Assembly (NCBI GenBank): GCA_027484685.1
Contig: JAIXSO010000013.1
Coordinates: 85,654-149,653 of the forward strand
Source: Bacteroidota bacterium
GTDB taxonomy: Bacteria > Bacteroidota > Bacteroidia > UKL13-3
DNA: 64,000 bases
Direction of reading: 5' to 3'
Positions 35,774-44,173 of this stretch are shown here, one piece after another. Below the pieces are notes generated by a model. It did no database searches. It was not told the origin of the DNA and was given only the letters and a program-made list of their open reading frames with translations. Position 1 is the first letter of the stretch. The number at the start of each line of letters is the position of its first letter. The position numbers and the translations under genes are program-made.

Positions 35774-35908
35774 ATCCTATTATTTCAATCGCCACTTGCT
35801 TTAGCTCCTGGAACAAAAATGCCATTATATCAATCGCCACTTGCTTTAGCTCTTGGATCAAAAATGCCATTATATCAATTACCACTTGCTTTGGCTTGTG
35901 GAACCAAA
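35774..35908 (+). repeat. 45-base tandem repeat, three copies
   Basis: Units at 35774-35818, 35819-35863 and 35864-35908, sharing the core CGCCACTTGCTTTAGCTC. The unit is a multiple of three and in one frame reads MPLYQSPLALALGSK repeated, but there is no signal that it is translated. A more degenerate upstream copy may extend it to about 35730. Confidence 0.8.
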
Positions 35909-35976
35909 ACGCAAAAATTGATTTTCCTTAAAAAAATTACTGCCAATTCTAACGTTTTTACTCTGTTAAAAAATTT

Positions 35977-35984
35977 TATATTTG
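35977..35984 (+). promoter_or_regulatory. -7 promoter element of trhO
   Basis: TATATTTG fits the Bacteroidota -7 box TAnnTTTG, 10 bases before the ATG at 35994. It overlaps a TTG codon (35982) that would otherwise look like an earlier start, so the ATG is preferred. The -33 element is weak (a T-run around 35955). Confidence 0.5.
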
Positions 35985-35993
35985 CAGCTTGTT

Positions 35994-36923
35994 ATGAGTG
36001 AACCATTAAATTATTTAGTATTAGCATATTATCATTACACACGAATAGAGGATGCCGAAACATACGCACCTCAACATTTGGCTTATTGCAAAAGCTTAAA
36101 AATTCGTGGTAGAATTTATATAGCCCACGAAGGTATAAATGGAACCATTAGTGGCACACGCCAAGCTTGCGAGCAATATATGGCCGATTTAAAGGCTGAT
36201 CCTCGTTTTGAAAAAATAGAATTTAAAATTGACGAAGTAGCCGAGCATACTTTTCAGCGTATGCACTGCCGTTATAAAACCGAAATAGTACACAGCGGCT
36301 TGCGCGACCCCAATTATATTGATCCAACCAAAGAAACTGGCAAACACCTAAAAGGGGAGGAGTTTTTAAACTTAAAAGACCAAGAAGATGTGGTAATTAT
36401 TGATGTAAGAAGTAATTACGAAACACGTTTAGGTAAATTTAAAAACTCTATAACGCTCGATATAGAGAATTTTAGAGAGTTTCCCGAAAAGATAGCTGAA
36501 TTAGAAAGATTTAAAGATAAAAAGGTGATTACTTGTTGCACAGGTGGTATTAAGTGCGAAAAAGCTTCAGCTCTTTTAATCAAAGAAGGTTTTAAGGATG
36601 TGTATCAGTTGCACAATGGCATTATTGGTTATGCCAAAGAAACAGGCGGAAAAGACTTTGATGGAGTGCTTTATGTATTTGATGGCCGTGTGAGCGTTCC
36701 TGTAAATGAGGTTAATCCAACAGTAATATCTAAATGTTTAAAGTGTGGCGAACCTGCTCCGCGTAATTTAAATTGTGCTAATGTGGAGTGTAATATTCAG
36801 TTTAACATGTGCGATACTTGCGCAGAAGAAATGGAAGGAGCTTGCAGCGATGAATGTAAAGCCCATCCTCGTAAACGTGAATTTAACGGCACCGGCTATT
36901 ATACCCGTTTTGCAATTGATTAG
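35994..36923 (+). CDS. trhO: tRNA uridine(34) hydroxylase, rhodanese-type
   Basis: 309 residues. The N-terminal acylphosphatase-like part has GRIYIAHEGINGTISGTRQA, typical of TrhO/YceA. The rhodanese domain (about 120-220) has VVIIDVRSNYETRLGKFKNS and the active-site loop ITCCTGGIKCEKAS, the second Cys being catalytic. The C-terminal Cys-rich extension (CLKCGEPAPRNLNC, CDTCAEEMEGACSDECKAHP) is a likely zinc site seen in longer members. The enzyme hydroxylates uridine at the wobble position of several tRNAs, using prephenate-linked or oxygen chemistry in characterised bacteria. It is a single gene. Confidence 0.92.
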   Translation: MSEPLNYLVLAYYHYTRIEDAETYAPQHLAYCKSLKIRGRIYIAHEGINGTISGTRQACEQYMADLKADPRFEKIEFKIDEVAEHTFQRMHCRYKTEIVHSGLRDPNYIDPTKETGKHLKGEEFLNLKDQEDVVIIDVRSNYETRLGKFKNSITLDIENFREFPEKIAELERFKDKKVITCCTGGIKCEKASALLIKEGFKDVYQLHNGIIGYAKETGGKDFDGVLYVFDGRVSVPVNEVNPTVISKCLKCGEPAPRNLNCANVECNIQFNMCDTCAEEMEGACSDECKAHPRKREFNGTGYYTRFAID

Positions 36924-37108
36924 TTTTTAGTTGATAGACCATAGACTATTGACCATGTTCTATAAACTATTATTATTGAATTTCTCTTAAATCTGCGGCT
37001 ATAATAATTTTTAGTTTACTACCTAAACATCTTCAGTAAAAAAAATCTGCTTCTTCTTTTAAATCTAAGGCAAAAACTTATATTCGAGCAAATTTTTTTT
37101 AAGCAGAA

Positions 37109-39556
37109 ATGAATAATAATTTTATGAAAAAAGAATTGCCTCATTTTGTGGCAGTTGGGGTAATTTTACTTGCCATGTTTTTTTACTTTCAACCATTTTT
37201 TGGAGGTAAGGTATTAAAACAATACGATGTAAGCCAATGGCGCGCTACCTACGAGGAAACTAGCAAATTTGAAACCCAAACAGGCGAAAGAACTTATTGG
37301 ACAAACAGTATTTTTGGTGGTATGCCTAATTATTTAATTGGCGCTACTTATACTGGCAATTGGACAAATACCATTTATTTTACCTTTCAACAAGTATTTA
37401 AACACCCAACTGATACCGTATTTTTACTGTTCATTTGTTTTTATATTATGTTATTGGTATTTGAGGTAAATGCTTGGCTAGCCATTATTGGGGCTTTGGC
37501 TTTTGCGTTTAGTTCATTTAATTTTATAAATATTGATGCGGGCCATATTACAAAAGGAAATGCCATAGCATTTATTCCATTGGTAATAGCTGGTATTCAA
37601 ATGTGTTTACACAAAAACCGAATTATGGGTGCTTTGCTTACAGGTATTGCGCTTTCGTTGCAATTAGCGGCTAACCATTTACAAATTACCTATTACCTTA
37701 TTTTTATAATTTTAGCTTGGGTTATAGTTGAAATAGTAGATGCGGTAAAAAACGGTACCATTAAAAATATTTTGTTAAGTGGTGTGTTTTTAGGAGTGGC
37801 TGCTTTGGTAGCTGTAGGAACCAATATTACAGGTTTATTAACTACCGAAGAGTATGGTAAATACAGCTTACGTGCGCCAAGCGAACTCACAGTAGCAGCC
37901 GATGGAAAAACTACAGCCGATAATGGAAGTACTGGTTTAGATAAAGATTATGCTTTGGCTTGGAGTAATGGTGTAACAGAGCCTTTAACATTGTTAATTC
38001 CAAATTTTTATGGAGGAGCAAGTAATGGCGAATTAAGCACTAATAGTGAAACTTATAAATTACTAAAAGCTGCTGGTTACGATAATGCAAATGCCAAACA
38101 AGCTATTAAACAAATGCCTGTTTATTGGGGCGATCAACCATTTACAGCAGGTCCAATTTATTATGGAGCCATCATTTGTTTCTTGTTTGTGTTTGGAATG
38201 ATAGTAGTAAAATCAAATGCTAAGTGGTGGATTTTAGCAGCTTCTTTATTGGCTATTTTCTTGTCAATGGGTAAAAACTTTATGCCTTTAACCAATATTT
38301 TCTTCGATTACTTTCCGTTATACAATAAATTCCGTTCGGTTACCTTTATTTTATGTATTACCCAAGCATTGTTTCCGCTTATGGCCTTATTGGGTTTACG
38401 CGATTTGGTAAACAATAAAATAAGCAAAAACGATTTAATGAATGGTTTAAAATTTGGTGGTGGCATAGTAGCAGGTTTGTGTTTGTTATTTTTCATTATG
38501 CCTGGATTATTTGCAAGTTTTACAGGTTTAAACGATGCTAAAATGGATCCTAAATTAGTTGAGGCTTTGGTAGCAGATAGAGAAAGTATTATGCGTGCCG
38601 ATGCATTCCGCTCATTTGCTTTAATTGCTGCTGCTTGCGCATTAATTTGGTTTTATTACAATAAAAAGATCAAAGAATTGGTATTCATAAGCGTTCTAGG
38701 ATTATTAGTGCTTGGCGATTTATGGCAAGTTGATAAACGTTACTTAAACGATAGCGATTTTGAGAAAAAGAAAGCTGCTGTTTTGTTTGAAAAATCGGCT
38801 GCTGATGAAGAAATTTTAAAAGATCCAGATCCTAATTACAGAGTTTATAATAATACTACCGATTTTGATAAAGATGCCATCACATCGTATTATCACAAAA
38901 CAATTGGTGGCTACCATGGTGCTAAAATGCGCAGATTCCAAGAGTTAATTGAATGGCAATTGGCTAAAAACAACATGGAATGTTACAATATGTTAAACGT
39001 TAAGTACATTATTTTAGGCGATTCAACAGGCCAAAAATTTGTACAACGTAATTATGCTGCCAATGGCAATGCTTGGTTTGTAAGCAATGTAAAAATGGTA
39101 GCTAATGCCGATGAAGAAATTAAAGCATTAACAGGTTTTAGCTCAAAACAAACTGCAGTAGTTGACAAACGTTTTGAAGGCGAATTGGCTAATTTTAAAA
39201 TGAATTTTGATAGCATGGCTTCTATTAAATTTATTAGCTATGCACCTAATAAATTGGTTTATGAAAGTAATACCTCAACTCCTCAGTTAGCTGTATTTAG
39301 CGAGGTGTATTACGATAAAGGTTGGAATGCCTATGTTGATGGAAAATTAGTTCCTCACTTTAGAGCTGATTATGTGTTGCGTGCCATGGTAGTTCCTGAA
39401 GGTAAACATAGCATTGAGTTTAAATTTGAACCAGCTACCGTTAAAAAAGGAGAAACCATTGCCTTGGCTTCATCAGCCACTTTATACGTTGGCTTATTGG
39501 TTTTATTAGGATTTTATTTTATTAAAAAACCTAAAACCGAAATAGAGAAAAAATAA
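37109..39556 (+). CDS. YfhO-family polytopic membrane protein
   Basis: 815 residues. About twelve to thirteen membrane helices with a large extracytoplasmic loop and C-terminal soluble part. The early segment KQYDVSQWRATYEETSKFET, TYWTNSIFGGMPNYLIGATY and AFAFSSFNFINIDAGHITKG resemble YfhO proteins, which have a GT-C glycosyltransferase-like architecture. The C-terminal part has YYDKGWNAYVDGKLVPHFRA and VVPEGKHSIEFKFEP, the standard YfhO ending before the last helix. YfhO is linked to glycosylation of lipoteichoic acid in Gram-positives; the Bacteroidota substrate is unknown. An ATG at 37124 is an alternative start. Confidence 0.85.
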   Translation: MNNNFMKKELPHFVAVGVILLAMFFYFQPFFGGKVLKQYDVSQWRATYEETSKFETQTGERTYWTNSIFGGMPNYLIGATYTGNWTNTIYFTFQQVFKHPTDTVFLLFICFYIMLLVFEVNAWLAIIGALAFAFSSFNFINIDAGHITKGNAIAFIPLVIAGIQMCLHKNRIMGALLTGIALSLQLAANHLQITYYLIFIILAWVIVEIVDAVKNGTIKNILLSGVFLGVAALVAVGTNITGLLTTEEYGKYSLRAPSELTVAADGKTTADNGSTGLDKDYALAWSNGVTEPLTLLIPNFYGGASNGELSTNSETYKLLKAAGYDNANAKQAIKQMPVYWGDQPFTAGPIYYGAIICFLFVFGMIVVKSNAKWWILAASLLAIFLSMGKNFMPLTNIFFDYFPLYNKFRSVTFILCITQALFPLMALLGLRDLVNNKISKNDLMNGLKFGGGIVAGLCLLFFIMPGLFASFTGLNDAKMDPKLVEALVADRESIMRADAFRSFALIAAACALIWFYYNKKIKELVFISVLGLLVLGDLWQVDKRYLNDSDFEKKKAAVLFEKSAADEEILKDPDPNYRVYNNTTDFDKDAITSYYHKTIGGYHGAKMRRFQELIEWQLAKNNMECYNMLNVKYIILGDSTGQKFVQRNYAANGNAWFVSNVKMVANADEEIKALTGFSSKQTAVVDKRFEGELANFKMNFDSMASIKFISYAPNKLVYESNTSTPQLAVFSEVYYDKGWNAYVDGKLVPHFRADYVLRAMVVPEGKHSIEFKFEPATVKKGETIALASSATLYVGLLVLLGFYFIKKPKTEIEKK

Positions 39557-39642
39557 GGAATAAGTTTTATGCTCGTTATTTAGAAAAACAACTTTTTTAA
39601 AAAGACTTGCATTATAATTCATATTTAAGAATATAAAGTTTG

Positions 39643-39707
39643 AACCACATAGAACATAGAAACATAGTTTATAAGCTATGTGCCTCTATTCTATGTGGTT
39701 TTTTTAT
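39643..39707 (+). terminator. Long hairpin with T-tract downstream of yfhO-like gene
   Basis: Twelve-bp stem AACCACATAGAA (39643-39654) with TTCTATGTGGTT (39689-39700), an inner ACATAG/CTATGT hairpin, then seven T. It fits a terminator, though the two-hairpin form also resembles a mobile palindrome. Confidence 0.7.
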
Positions 39708-39785
39708 GCAATAATTCAACTAAACAACAATTCATCAATTCAACAATAAACCTTATAATTGCACTTCGATTTTTTTAAGATTAAG

Positions 39786-41069
39786 ATGAACTTTATTGAA
39801 GAACTAAAATGGCGCGGCATGTTACACGATGTAATGCCTGGAACGGAAGAATTACTGGGTAAACAAGTTACGCGCGGATATATAGGTTTTGACCCAACTG
39901 CCGATAGTTTGCATGTGGGCCATTTAACCCAAATAATGACGTTGATTCATTTTCAGCGTTCGGGTCATCAGCCTGTGGCTTTAGTGGGCGGTGCTACTGG
40001 TATGGTTGGTGATCCTTCTGGTAAAAGCGATGAACGTAATTTACTTTCAGAAGATATTTTGCGCCATAACGAAGATTGTTTGAAAAAACAATTGAGTCAT
40101 TTTTTAGACTTTAATGCGGGCGAAAATGGAGCCATTTTAGTAAATAATTACGATTGGTTTAAAGGCATTACTTTCCTTGATTTTATTCGCGATATTGGAA
40201 AGCACATTACTGTAAACTACATGATGGCTAAAGATTCGGTTAAAAAACGTTTGGAAGGCGATACTGGAATGAGTTTTACTGAGTTTACTTACCAATTAGT
40301 GCAAGGCTACGATTTTTACTATTTATGGAAAAACCTTAACTGCCAAGTGCAAATGGGCGGTAGCGACCAATGGGGAAATATAGTTACCGGTACTGAATTA
40401 ATTAGGCGTAAAGATGCTGGTGAGGCTTATGCCATGACCACGCAATTAATTAAAAAAGCAGATGGTACTAAGTTTGGAAAAACCGAAAGTGGTGCAGTAT
40501 GGTTAGATAGAAAAAAAACATCGCCATATAAGTTTTACCAATTTTGGTTAAATGCCAGCGATAGTGATGCAGCTACTTGGATTTATATTTTTACTTTATT
40601 AACCAAAGAAGAAATAGAAAGCTTAAAAGAAGAACATGCTAAAGCACCACATTTACGTATTTTACAAAAAGCATTGGCTAAAGAAATTACCATAAGAACG
40701 CACAGTGAAGTTGATTACAACACAGCGGTAGAAGCGTCCAATATTTTGTTTGGCAATGCTACTGCCGAAGCTTTTGCGCAATTAGATGAAGAAACCTTTT
40801 TAGATATATTTTCAGGTGTGCCGCAATTTACCATTGCTAAAACTGATTTAGAAAATGGATTAAATGTGGTAGAATTATTGGCTGAAAAAGCAGCAGTATT
40901 TCCATCAAAGGGAGAAGCTAGAAAAATGATTGCAGGTGGAGGAGTGAGCATAAATAAAACTAAAGTGGAAAACGATGCAGAAGCTATTTCAACCAATCAT
41001 TTAATAAACAGCAAATTCTTAATTGCTCAAAAAGGTAAAAAGAACTATTTTTTAATAACGGTGAGTTAG
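39786..41069 (+). CDS. tyrS: Tyrosyl-tRNA synthetase
   Basis: 427 residues from the ATG at 39786 (the TTG at 39759 falls in a TATAATTG -7-like element and is rejected). Class I signature: [20 protein letters not shown] (HIGH form HVGH). KMSKS form: [18 protein letters not shown] (KFGKT as in E. coli). Tyrosine-binding residues lie in [12 protein letters not shown] and [11 protein letters not shown]. The C-terminal S4 RNA-binding domain has [20 protein letters not shown]. It charges tRNA-Tyr. The size is typical of the bacterial KFGKT type. Confidence 0.97.
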   Translation: MNFIEELKWRGMLHDVMPGTEELLGKQVTRGYIGFDPTADSLHVGHLTQIMTLIHFQRSGHQPVALVGGATGMVGDPSGKSDERNLLSEDILRHNEDCLKKQLSHFLDFNAGENGAILVNNYDWFKGITFLDFIRDIGKHITVNYMMAKDSVKKRLEGDTGMSFTEFTYQLVQGYDFYYLWKNLNCQVQMGGSDQWGNIVTGTELIRRKDAGEAYAMTTQLIKKADGTKFGKTESGAVWLDRKKTSPYKFYQFWLNASDSDAATWIYIFTLLTKEEIESLKEEHAKAPHLRILQKALAKEITIRTHSEVDYNTAVEASNILFGNATAEAFAQLDEETFLDIFSGVPQFTIAKTDLENGLNVVELLAEKAAVFPSKGEARKMIAGGGVSINKTKVENDAEAISTNHLINSKFLIAQKGKKNYFLITVS

Positions 41070-41125
41070 AATGACTTTTGGCAACTAGCCGCTAGCTTCT
41101 GGCTATTGATTTAAAATAATCTAAA

Positions 41126-41181
41126 GTCAGTTCGAGCGAAGTCGAGAACCGTTAACCGTTCTCGACTCCACTCGAACTGAC
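41126..41181. repeat. Long intergenic palindrome, TTCGAG type
   Basis: Arms of 24 bases at 41126-41149 and 41158-41181 match as inverted repeats with two mismatches; loop CGTTAACC. No T-tract follows, so it is not a normal terminator. This type (GTCAGTTCGAG ... CTCGAACTGAC) recalls interspersed Bacteroidota palindromes and is distinct in sequence from copies A-F and from the element at 1843. Confidence 0.75.
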
Positions 41182-41255
41182 ATAATTTAACCTAATTAAC
41201 CAATAATCCTAACAACTGACAACCATCAACTGACAACTATTAACTATCAACCAAA

Positions 41256-42146
41256 ATGAAAACCATAACACCCAAAGAACTTCCATTAGCTGAGTTTCAC
41301 AATGCTTTGTTAACTGCCATTGCGCCTCGTCCTATTTGTTTTGCAAGTACTATAGATGCAGCAGGTAATCCTAATTTAAGTCCTTTTAGTTTCTTTAATA
41401 TTTTTGGTTCAAACCCAACTACGTTGATATTTTCGCCTGCTCGCAGGGTGCGCGATAATACCATTAAACATACTTTAGAAAACGTAATGGCTACTAAAGA
41501 AGTGGTAATAAATGTGGTTAATTACAATATGGTGCAACAAATGAGTTTAGCTAGTTGTGAGTATCCAAAGGGAGTTAATGAGTTTGAAAAATCGGGTTTT
41601 ACAGCATTAGCATCAGAGAAAGTAAAACCGTTTAGAGTGAAAGAAAGTCCGGTTCAGTTTGAGTGTAAAGTGCGCGAAATTATTGAAACAGGTAACGAAG
41701 GTGGTGCTGGAAATTTGGTGATTGCAGAAATTATTTTGATGCATATTGATGAATCGGTTTTAACCATTGATGGAAAAATAGATCAACATAAAATGGATTT
41801 AGTTGGCCGTTTGGGTAGTGATTGGTATGTTAGGGCCAATGGCGATGCATTATTTGAAGTACCAAAACCTAATAAAAATTTAGGAATGGGTGTAAATAGT
41901 CTGCCTGATGCCATTAGATTAAGTAAAGTACTTACTGGTAATGATTTAGGATTGCTAGCCAATGAGCAAACCATGCCTGATGCTGATAGTGCTGAAATTT
42001 ATAAACGCATGAATAAAGAAGTTATGGAAATTCATACCCGCTTTGCGCTCGATTTAGAACATCTTCAATTGGAATTGCACCGTTATGCGCATCATTTGTT
42101 GCTGCAAAACAAAGTAACTGATGCTTGGAAAGTTTTGTTAGGGTAG
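41256..42146 (+). CDS. Flavin reductase-like protein
   Basis: 296 residues. The first about 200 residues form a flavin reductase-like split-barrel: FHNALLTAIAPRPICFASTI, GNPNLSPFSFFNIFGSNPTT and TKEVVINVVNYNMVQQMSLA, with SPARRVRDNTIKHT as a likely phosphate-binding segment. The last 90 residues (SLPDAIRLSKVLTGNDLGLL onward) are helical and not part of the basic fold; many Bacteroidota members have the same tail. FMN binding is expected; the partner or substrate is unknown. It is preceded by the long palindrome and short-word repeats. Confidence 0.85.
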   Translation: MKTITPKELPLAEFHNALLTAIAPRPICFASTIDAAGNPNLSPFSFFNIFGSNPTTLIFSPARRVRDNTIKHTLENVMATKEVVINVVNYNMVQQMSLASCEYPKGVNEFEKSGFTALASEKVKPFRVKESPVQFECKVREIIETGNEGGAGNLVIAEIILMHIDESVLTIDGKIDQHKMDLVGRLGSDWYVRANGDALFEVPKPNKNLGMGVNSLPDAIRLSKVLTGNDLGLLANEQTMPDADSAEIYKRMNKEVMEIHTRFALDLEHLQLELHRYAHHLLLQNKVTDAWKVLLG

Positions 42147-42180
42147 GCGTTTTATTTTGAAAATTATCTATATTTGAGAT

Positions 42181-42345
42181 ATAAAAATAGAACTAAAACA
42201 ACCGATTACAGTTGAAAAAGTAAAACAAGCAATTGATTTAGTTGTGCCCAATAAACAAAATAGTAAAAATGTTATCAAACATTTTGGAAAATTGAAGCGA
42301 GGAATTGATGGCGTAAAATTTCAATCAACTGTAAGAAATGAATGA
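42181..42345 (+). pseudogene. Small protein-like ORF without ATG (54 codons)
   Basis: From ATA at 42181 the frame reads IKIELKQPITVEKVKQAIDL, VVPNKQNSKNVIKHFGKL and KRGIDGVKFQSTVRNE, then TGA. The composition and the ending HFGKLKRGIDG look like a real small protein, possibly antitoxin-like; I recall similar short proteins in Bacteroidota but cannot name the family. The expected first codon is ATA where ATG would fit (IKIELK for MKIELK). A TATATTTG -7-like element lies at 42169-42176, immediately upstream. Either the start is lost, or ATA is used. It overlaps the next gene by 8 bases. Confidence 0.45.
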
Positions 42346-43003
42346 AAAGCTTAAATTAATGATTAATCCACTCTATTTCCTAATTTTAACTGTTGTAGTT
42401 TTTACTTCTTGTAACCAAGAAAAAATAAATATTGCATATTTTAAAAATGGTAAAGTTAGTTCTATAACTAATTATAATGAAGTTGATTCATTTAACTATT
42501 CAGTTGTTTTTTTTTATGAAAATGGCTCGGTAAAGTGCTTCGGAAGTAGAAAAAATGGAGAAAAGGATGGTAAATGGATTTATGTAAATACAAATGGAAT
42601 AGTAAGAGAAAATTACAAAAATGGTTTACTGAATGATACTATTGCATATTATTATTTGAATGGAATAGTTGAAAGGTATAAAATTTTAGATAAACCTATT
42701 CCTTGTTTTTGTGATAGTAATGTGAATGTTGGATTTAAACAGATAGCTTTTTTTGCAAATGGTAATTTGAAAGAAATTAACCATATAATGAATTGTAAGT
42801 TCAATGGAAAAACTCAAATATTTGATAGTTTAACAGGTGATTTACTACAAGAGTATTTTGAAACTGATGGAATAGTTAATGGAGCCTATAAACAGTATTT
42901 TGAGAACAATACAATTCGTTATGGTTATTATAAAAATAATGAGCCAGTAGGCCGATGGACTACCTATCAAGGCGATAGTTTGATTTCAGAAAAAATCTAC
43001 TAA
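42338..43003 (+). CDS. MORN-repeat (YwqK-like) lipoprotein
   Basis: 221 residues. A lipoprotein signal (MINPLYFLILTVVVFTSC; ATG at 42338 or 42359) is followed by tandem MORN-type repeats: YENGSVKCFGSRKNGEKDGK, YVNTNGIVRENYKNGLLND, YYYLNGIVERYKI, FFANGNLKEINHIMNCKFNG, YFENNTIRYGYYKNNEPVGR. This is the pattern of YwqK-family proteins. The database label 'toxin-antitoxin YwqK antitoxin' is often given, but a toxin is not evident here. It is likely surface-exposed. It overlaps the small ORF upstream and is followed closely by a TPR membrane protein. Confidence 0.75.
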   Translation: MNEKLKLMINPLYFLILTVVVFTSCNQEKINIAYFKNGKVSSITNYNEVDSFNYSVVFFYENGSVKCFGSRKNGEKDGKWIYVNTNGIVRENYKNGLLNDTIAYYYLNGIVERYKILDKPIPCFCDSNVNVGFKQIAFFANGNLKEINHIMNCKFNGKTQIFDSLTGDLLQEYFETDGIVNGAYKQYFENNTIRYGYYKNNEPVGRWTTYQGDSLISEKIY

Positions 43004-43015
43004 TGAATCTAGATA

Positions 43016-44029
43016 ATGCCTAAAATAAACAAACAATATGTTACAAATTTTGTAAATAGTAAATCTATATTTTGGACAATTTTAAAAGTTTTATTTTACA
43101 TCATCTTAAATTTACTTTTGCTTTATACAAGTCTAAAAATGTACATATCATTTTGTAGTGAATTAGTTAATAAAACTGAAGATGTCTTTGATATAAAAAA
43201 CTTTTTGGTCGTAATACTTTCAATAAGTACGATATTCATTATTGTAACAACAAAATATAAAATCATTAAAAATATTGGTATAGGTATAAGTTCTATAATT
43301 ATTGTTTGTTCATTATTTATAATATTTACTGTAAATAAGAAATTTGGAAGTATTGGTAAATATTATGATTATAAAATAATTGAAGCCGCTAGTTCTAATA
43401 AAAAAAACTATTTAGATATTCATTATAATAATAAGAGAGTTTCAATGGAGGTTGATTTAGAAGATTGTTTAACAGTTGATTTCGTAAAAATTAGAATTGA
43501 TAATGGATTATTTGGAATGCCATTTATTACAGACTATCATAAGTTGGAGGAGAGTAATAATTGCAAACAATTTGAAATAAAGGATTCATCAACATTCCTA
43601 AATAATCATGCACAATACCATCTTAAAGCAGGTCATAATTATGCTCGAATTCGCTGTTTTACAAGTGCTATTGAACATTACACTTATTCAATAATTCAAG
43701 ATTCACTTTACGAAAATAGCTACTACAATAGAGGATTAATGTATACAGTAAAACATGATTACAAAAAAGCGTTAAAGGATTTCTATTCCGCTGCAATTAT
43801 TACAAATAGCAAAATTGATTCAAGTTTACGTTATAAGGGTAATGATAAAAAAATAAGTGATTTAATAGATAATTTAAAGAAAAATTCTGGAAGTATTGAC
43901 TTCAAAGATTTGGAATCCTTTATGTATAAATTGACATTTATAAGCAATAACGAAGATTATAAAACCTACATAAATTACTGCATTGAAAAAATAAAAAACG
44001 AAGACCAAATAAACTCAAAAGATTTATAG
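43016..44029 (+). CDS. Membrane protein with TPR-like domain
   Basis: 337 residues. Three hydrophobic helices (about 20-45, 63-80 and 88-108) are followed by a soluble domain. The first soluble part is beta-rich (YLDIHYNNKRVSMEVDLEDC), then a tetratricopeptide-like segment (ARIRCFTSAIEHYTYSIIQD, YNRGLMYTVKHDYKKALKDF). Not recognised further. It starts 12 bases after the MORN lipoprotein, so the two are one unit. Codon usage is AT-rich as in the island genes; REP-like copy F lies just after it. Confidence 0.65.
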   Translation: MPKINKQYVTNFVNSKSIFWTILKVLFYIILNLLLLYTSLKMYISFCSELVNKTEDVFDIKNFLVVILSISTIFIIVTTKYKIIKNIGIGISSIIIVCSLFIIFTVNKKFGSIGKYYDYKIIEAASSNKKNYLDIHYNNKRVSMEVDLEDCLTVDFVKIRIDNGLFGMPFITDYHKLEESNNCKQFEIKDSSTFLNNHAQYHLKAGHNYARIRCFTSAIEHYTYSIIQDSLYENSYYNRGLMYTVKHDYKKALKDFYSAAIITNSKIDSSLRYKGNDKKISDLIDNLKKNSGSIDFKDLESFMYKLTFISNNEDYKTYINYCIEKIKNEDQINSKDL

Positions 44030-44082
44030 GTTAATTTTTAAATAATTGATATTTCAATCCATTTAAAACTTATTTCACTATT

Positions 44083-44116
44083 CTTGTTGGTGCCGCTACG
44101 CTAAAACACCAACAAG
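44083..44116 (+). repeat. REP-like palindrome, copy F
   Basis: CTTGTTGGTG (44083-44092), loop CCGCTACGCTAAAA, CACCAACAAG (44107-44116): perfect 10-bp stem, same orientation as A and C. It lies about 12 kb from the RAYT gene, in the spacer between the TPR membrane protein and the helicase. Confidence 0.87.
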
Positions 44117-44173
44117 GGAGGAAGGGCGAAACTAATCATGCAAAAATATGTAAGTATAAAATTACTTAATAAT

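Larger units (their letters stand above)
35500..35993. other. 494-base spacer at the right border of the island
   Basis: Divergent spacer between the cyclase-like gene and trhO. It contains palindrome copy E, a small hairpin GCAAAC-AAG-GTTTGC at 35683-35697, the three-copy 45-base tandem repeat, and the trhO promoter. No further gene is seen; the reading frame across the tandem repeat is discussed under that entry. Confidence 0.6.

Noticed and set aside
35819..36001. 60-codon plus-strand ORF ending at trhO
   Set aside because: Its text is mainly the 45-base tandem repeat read in frame; it ends inside trhO and has no independent support.
39759..39785. TTG start of tyrS at 39759
   Set aside because: It is part of a TATAATTG -7-like element and adds residues not present at the normal TyrS N-terminus; the ATG at 39786 fits.
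31272..44116. CRISPR array
   Set aside because: The repeated palindromes are irregularly spaced by hundreds to thousands of bases with genes between them; no regular spacers and no cas genes.
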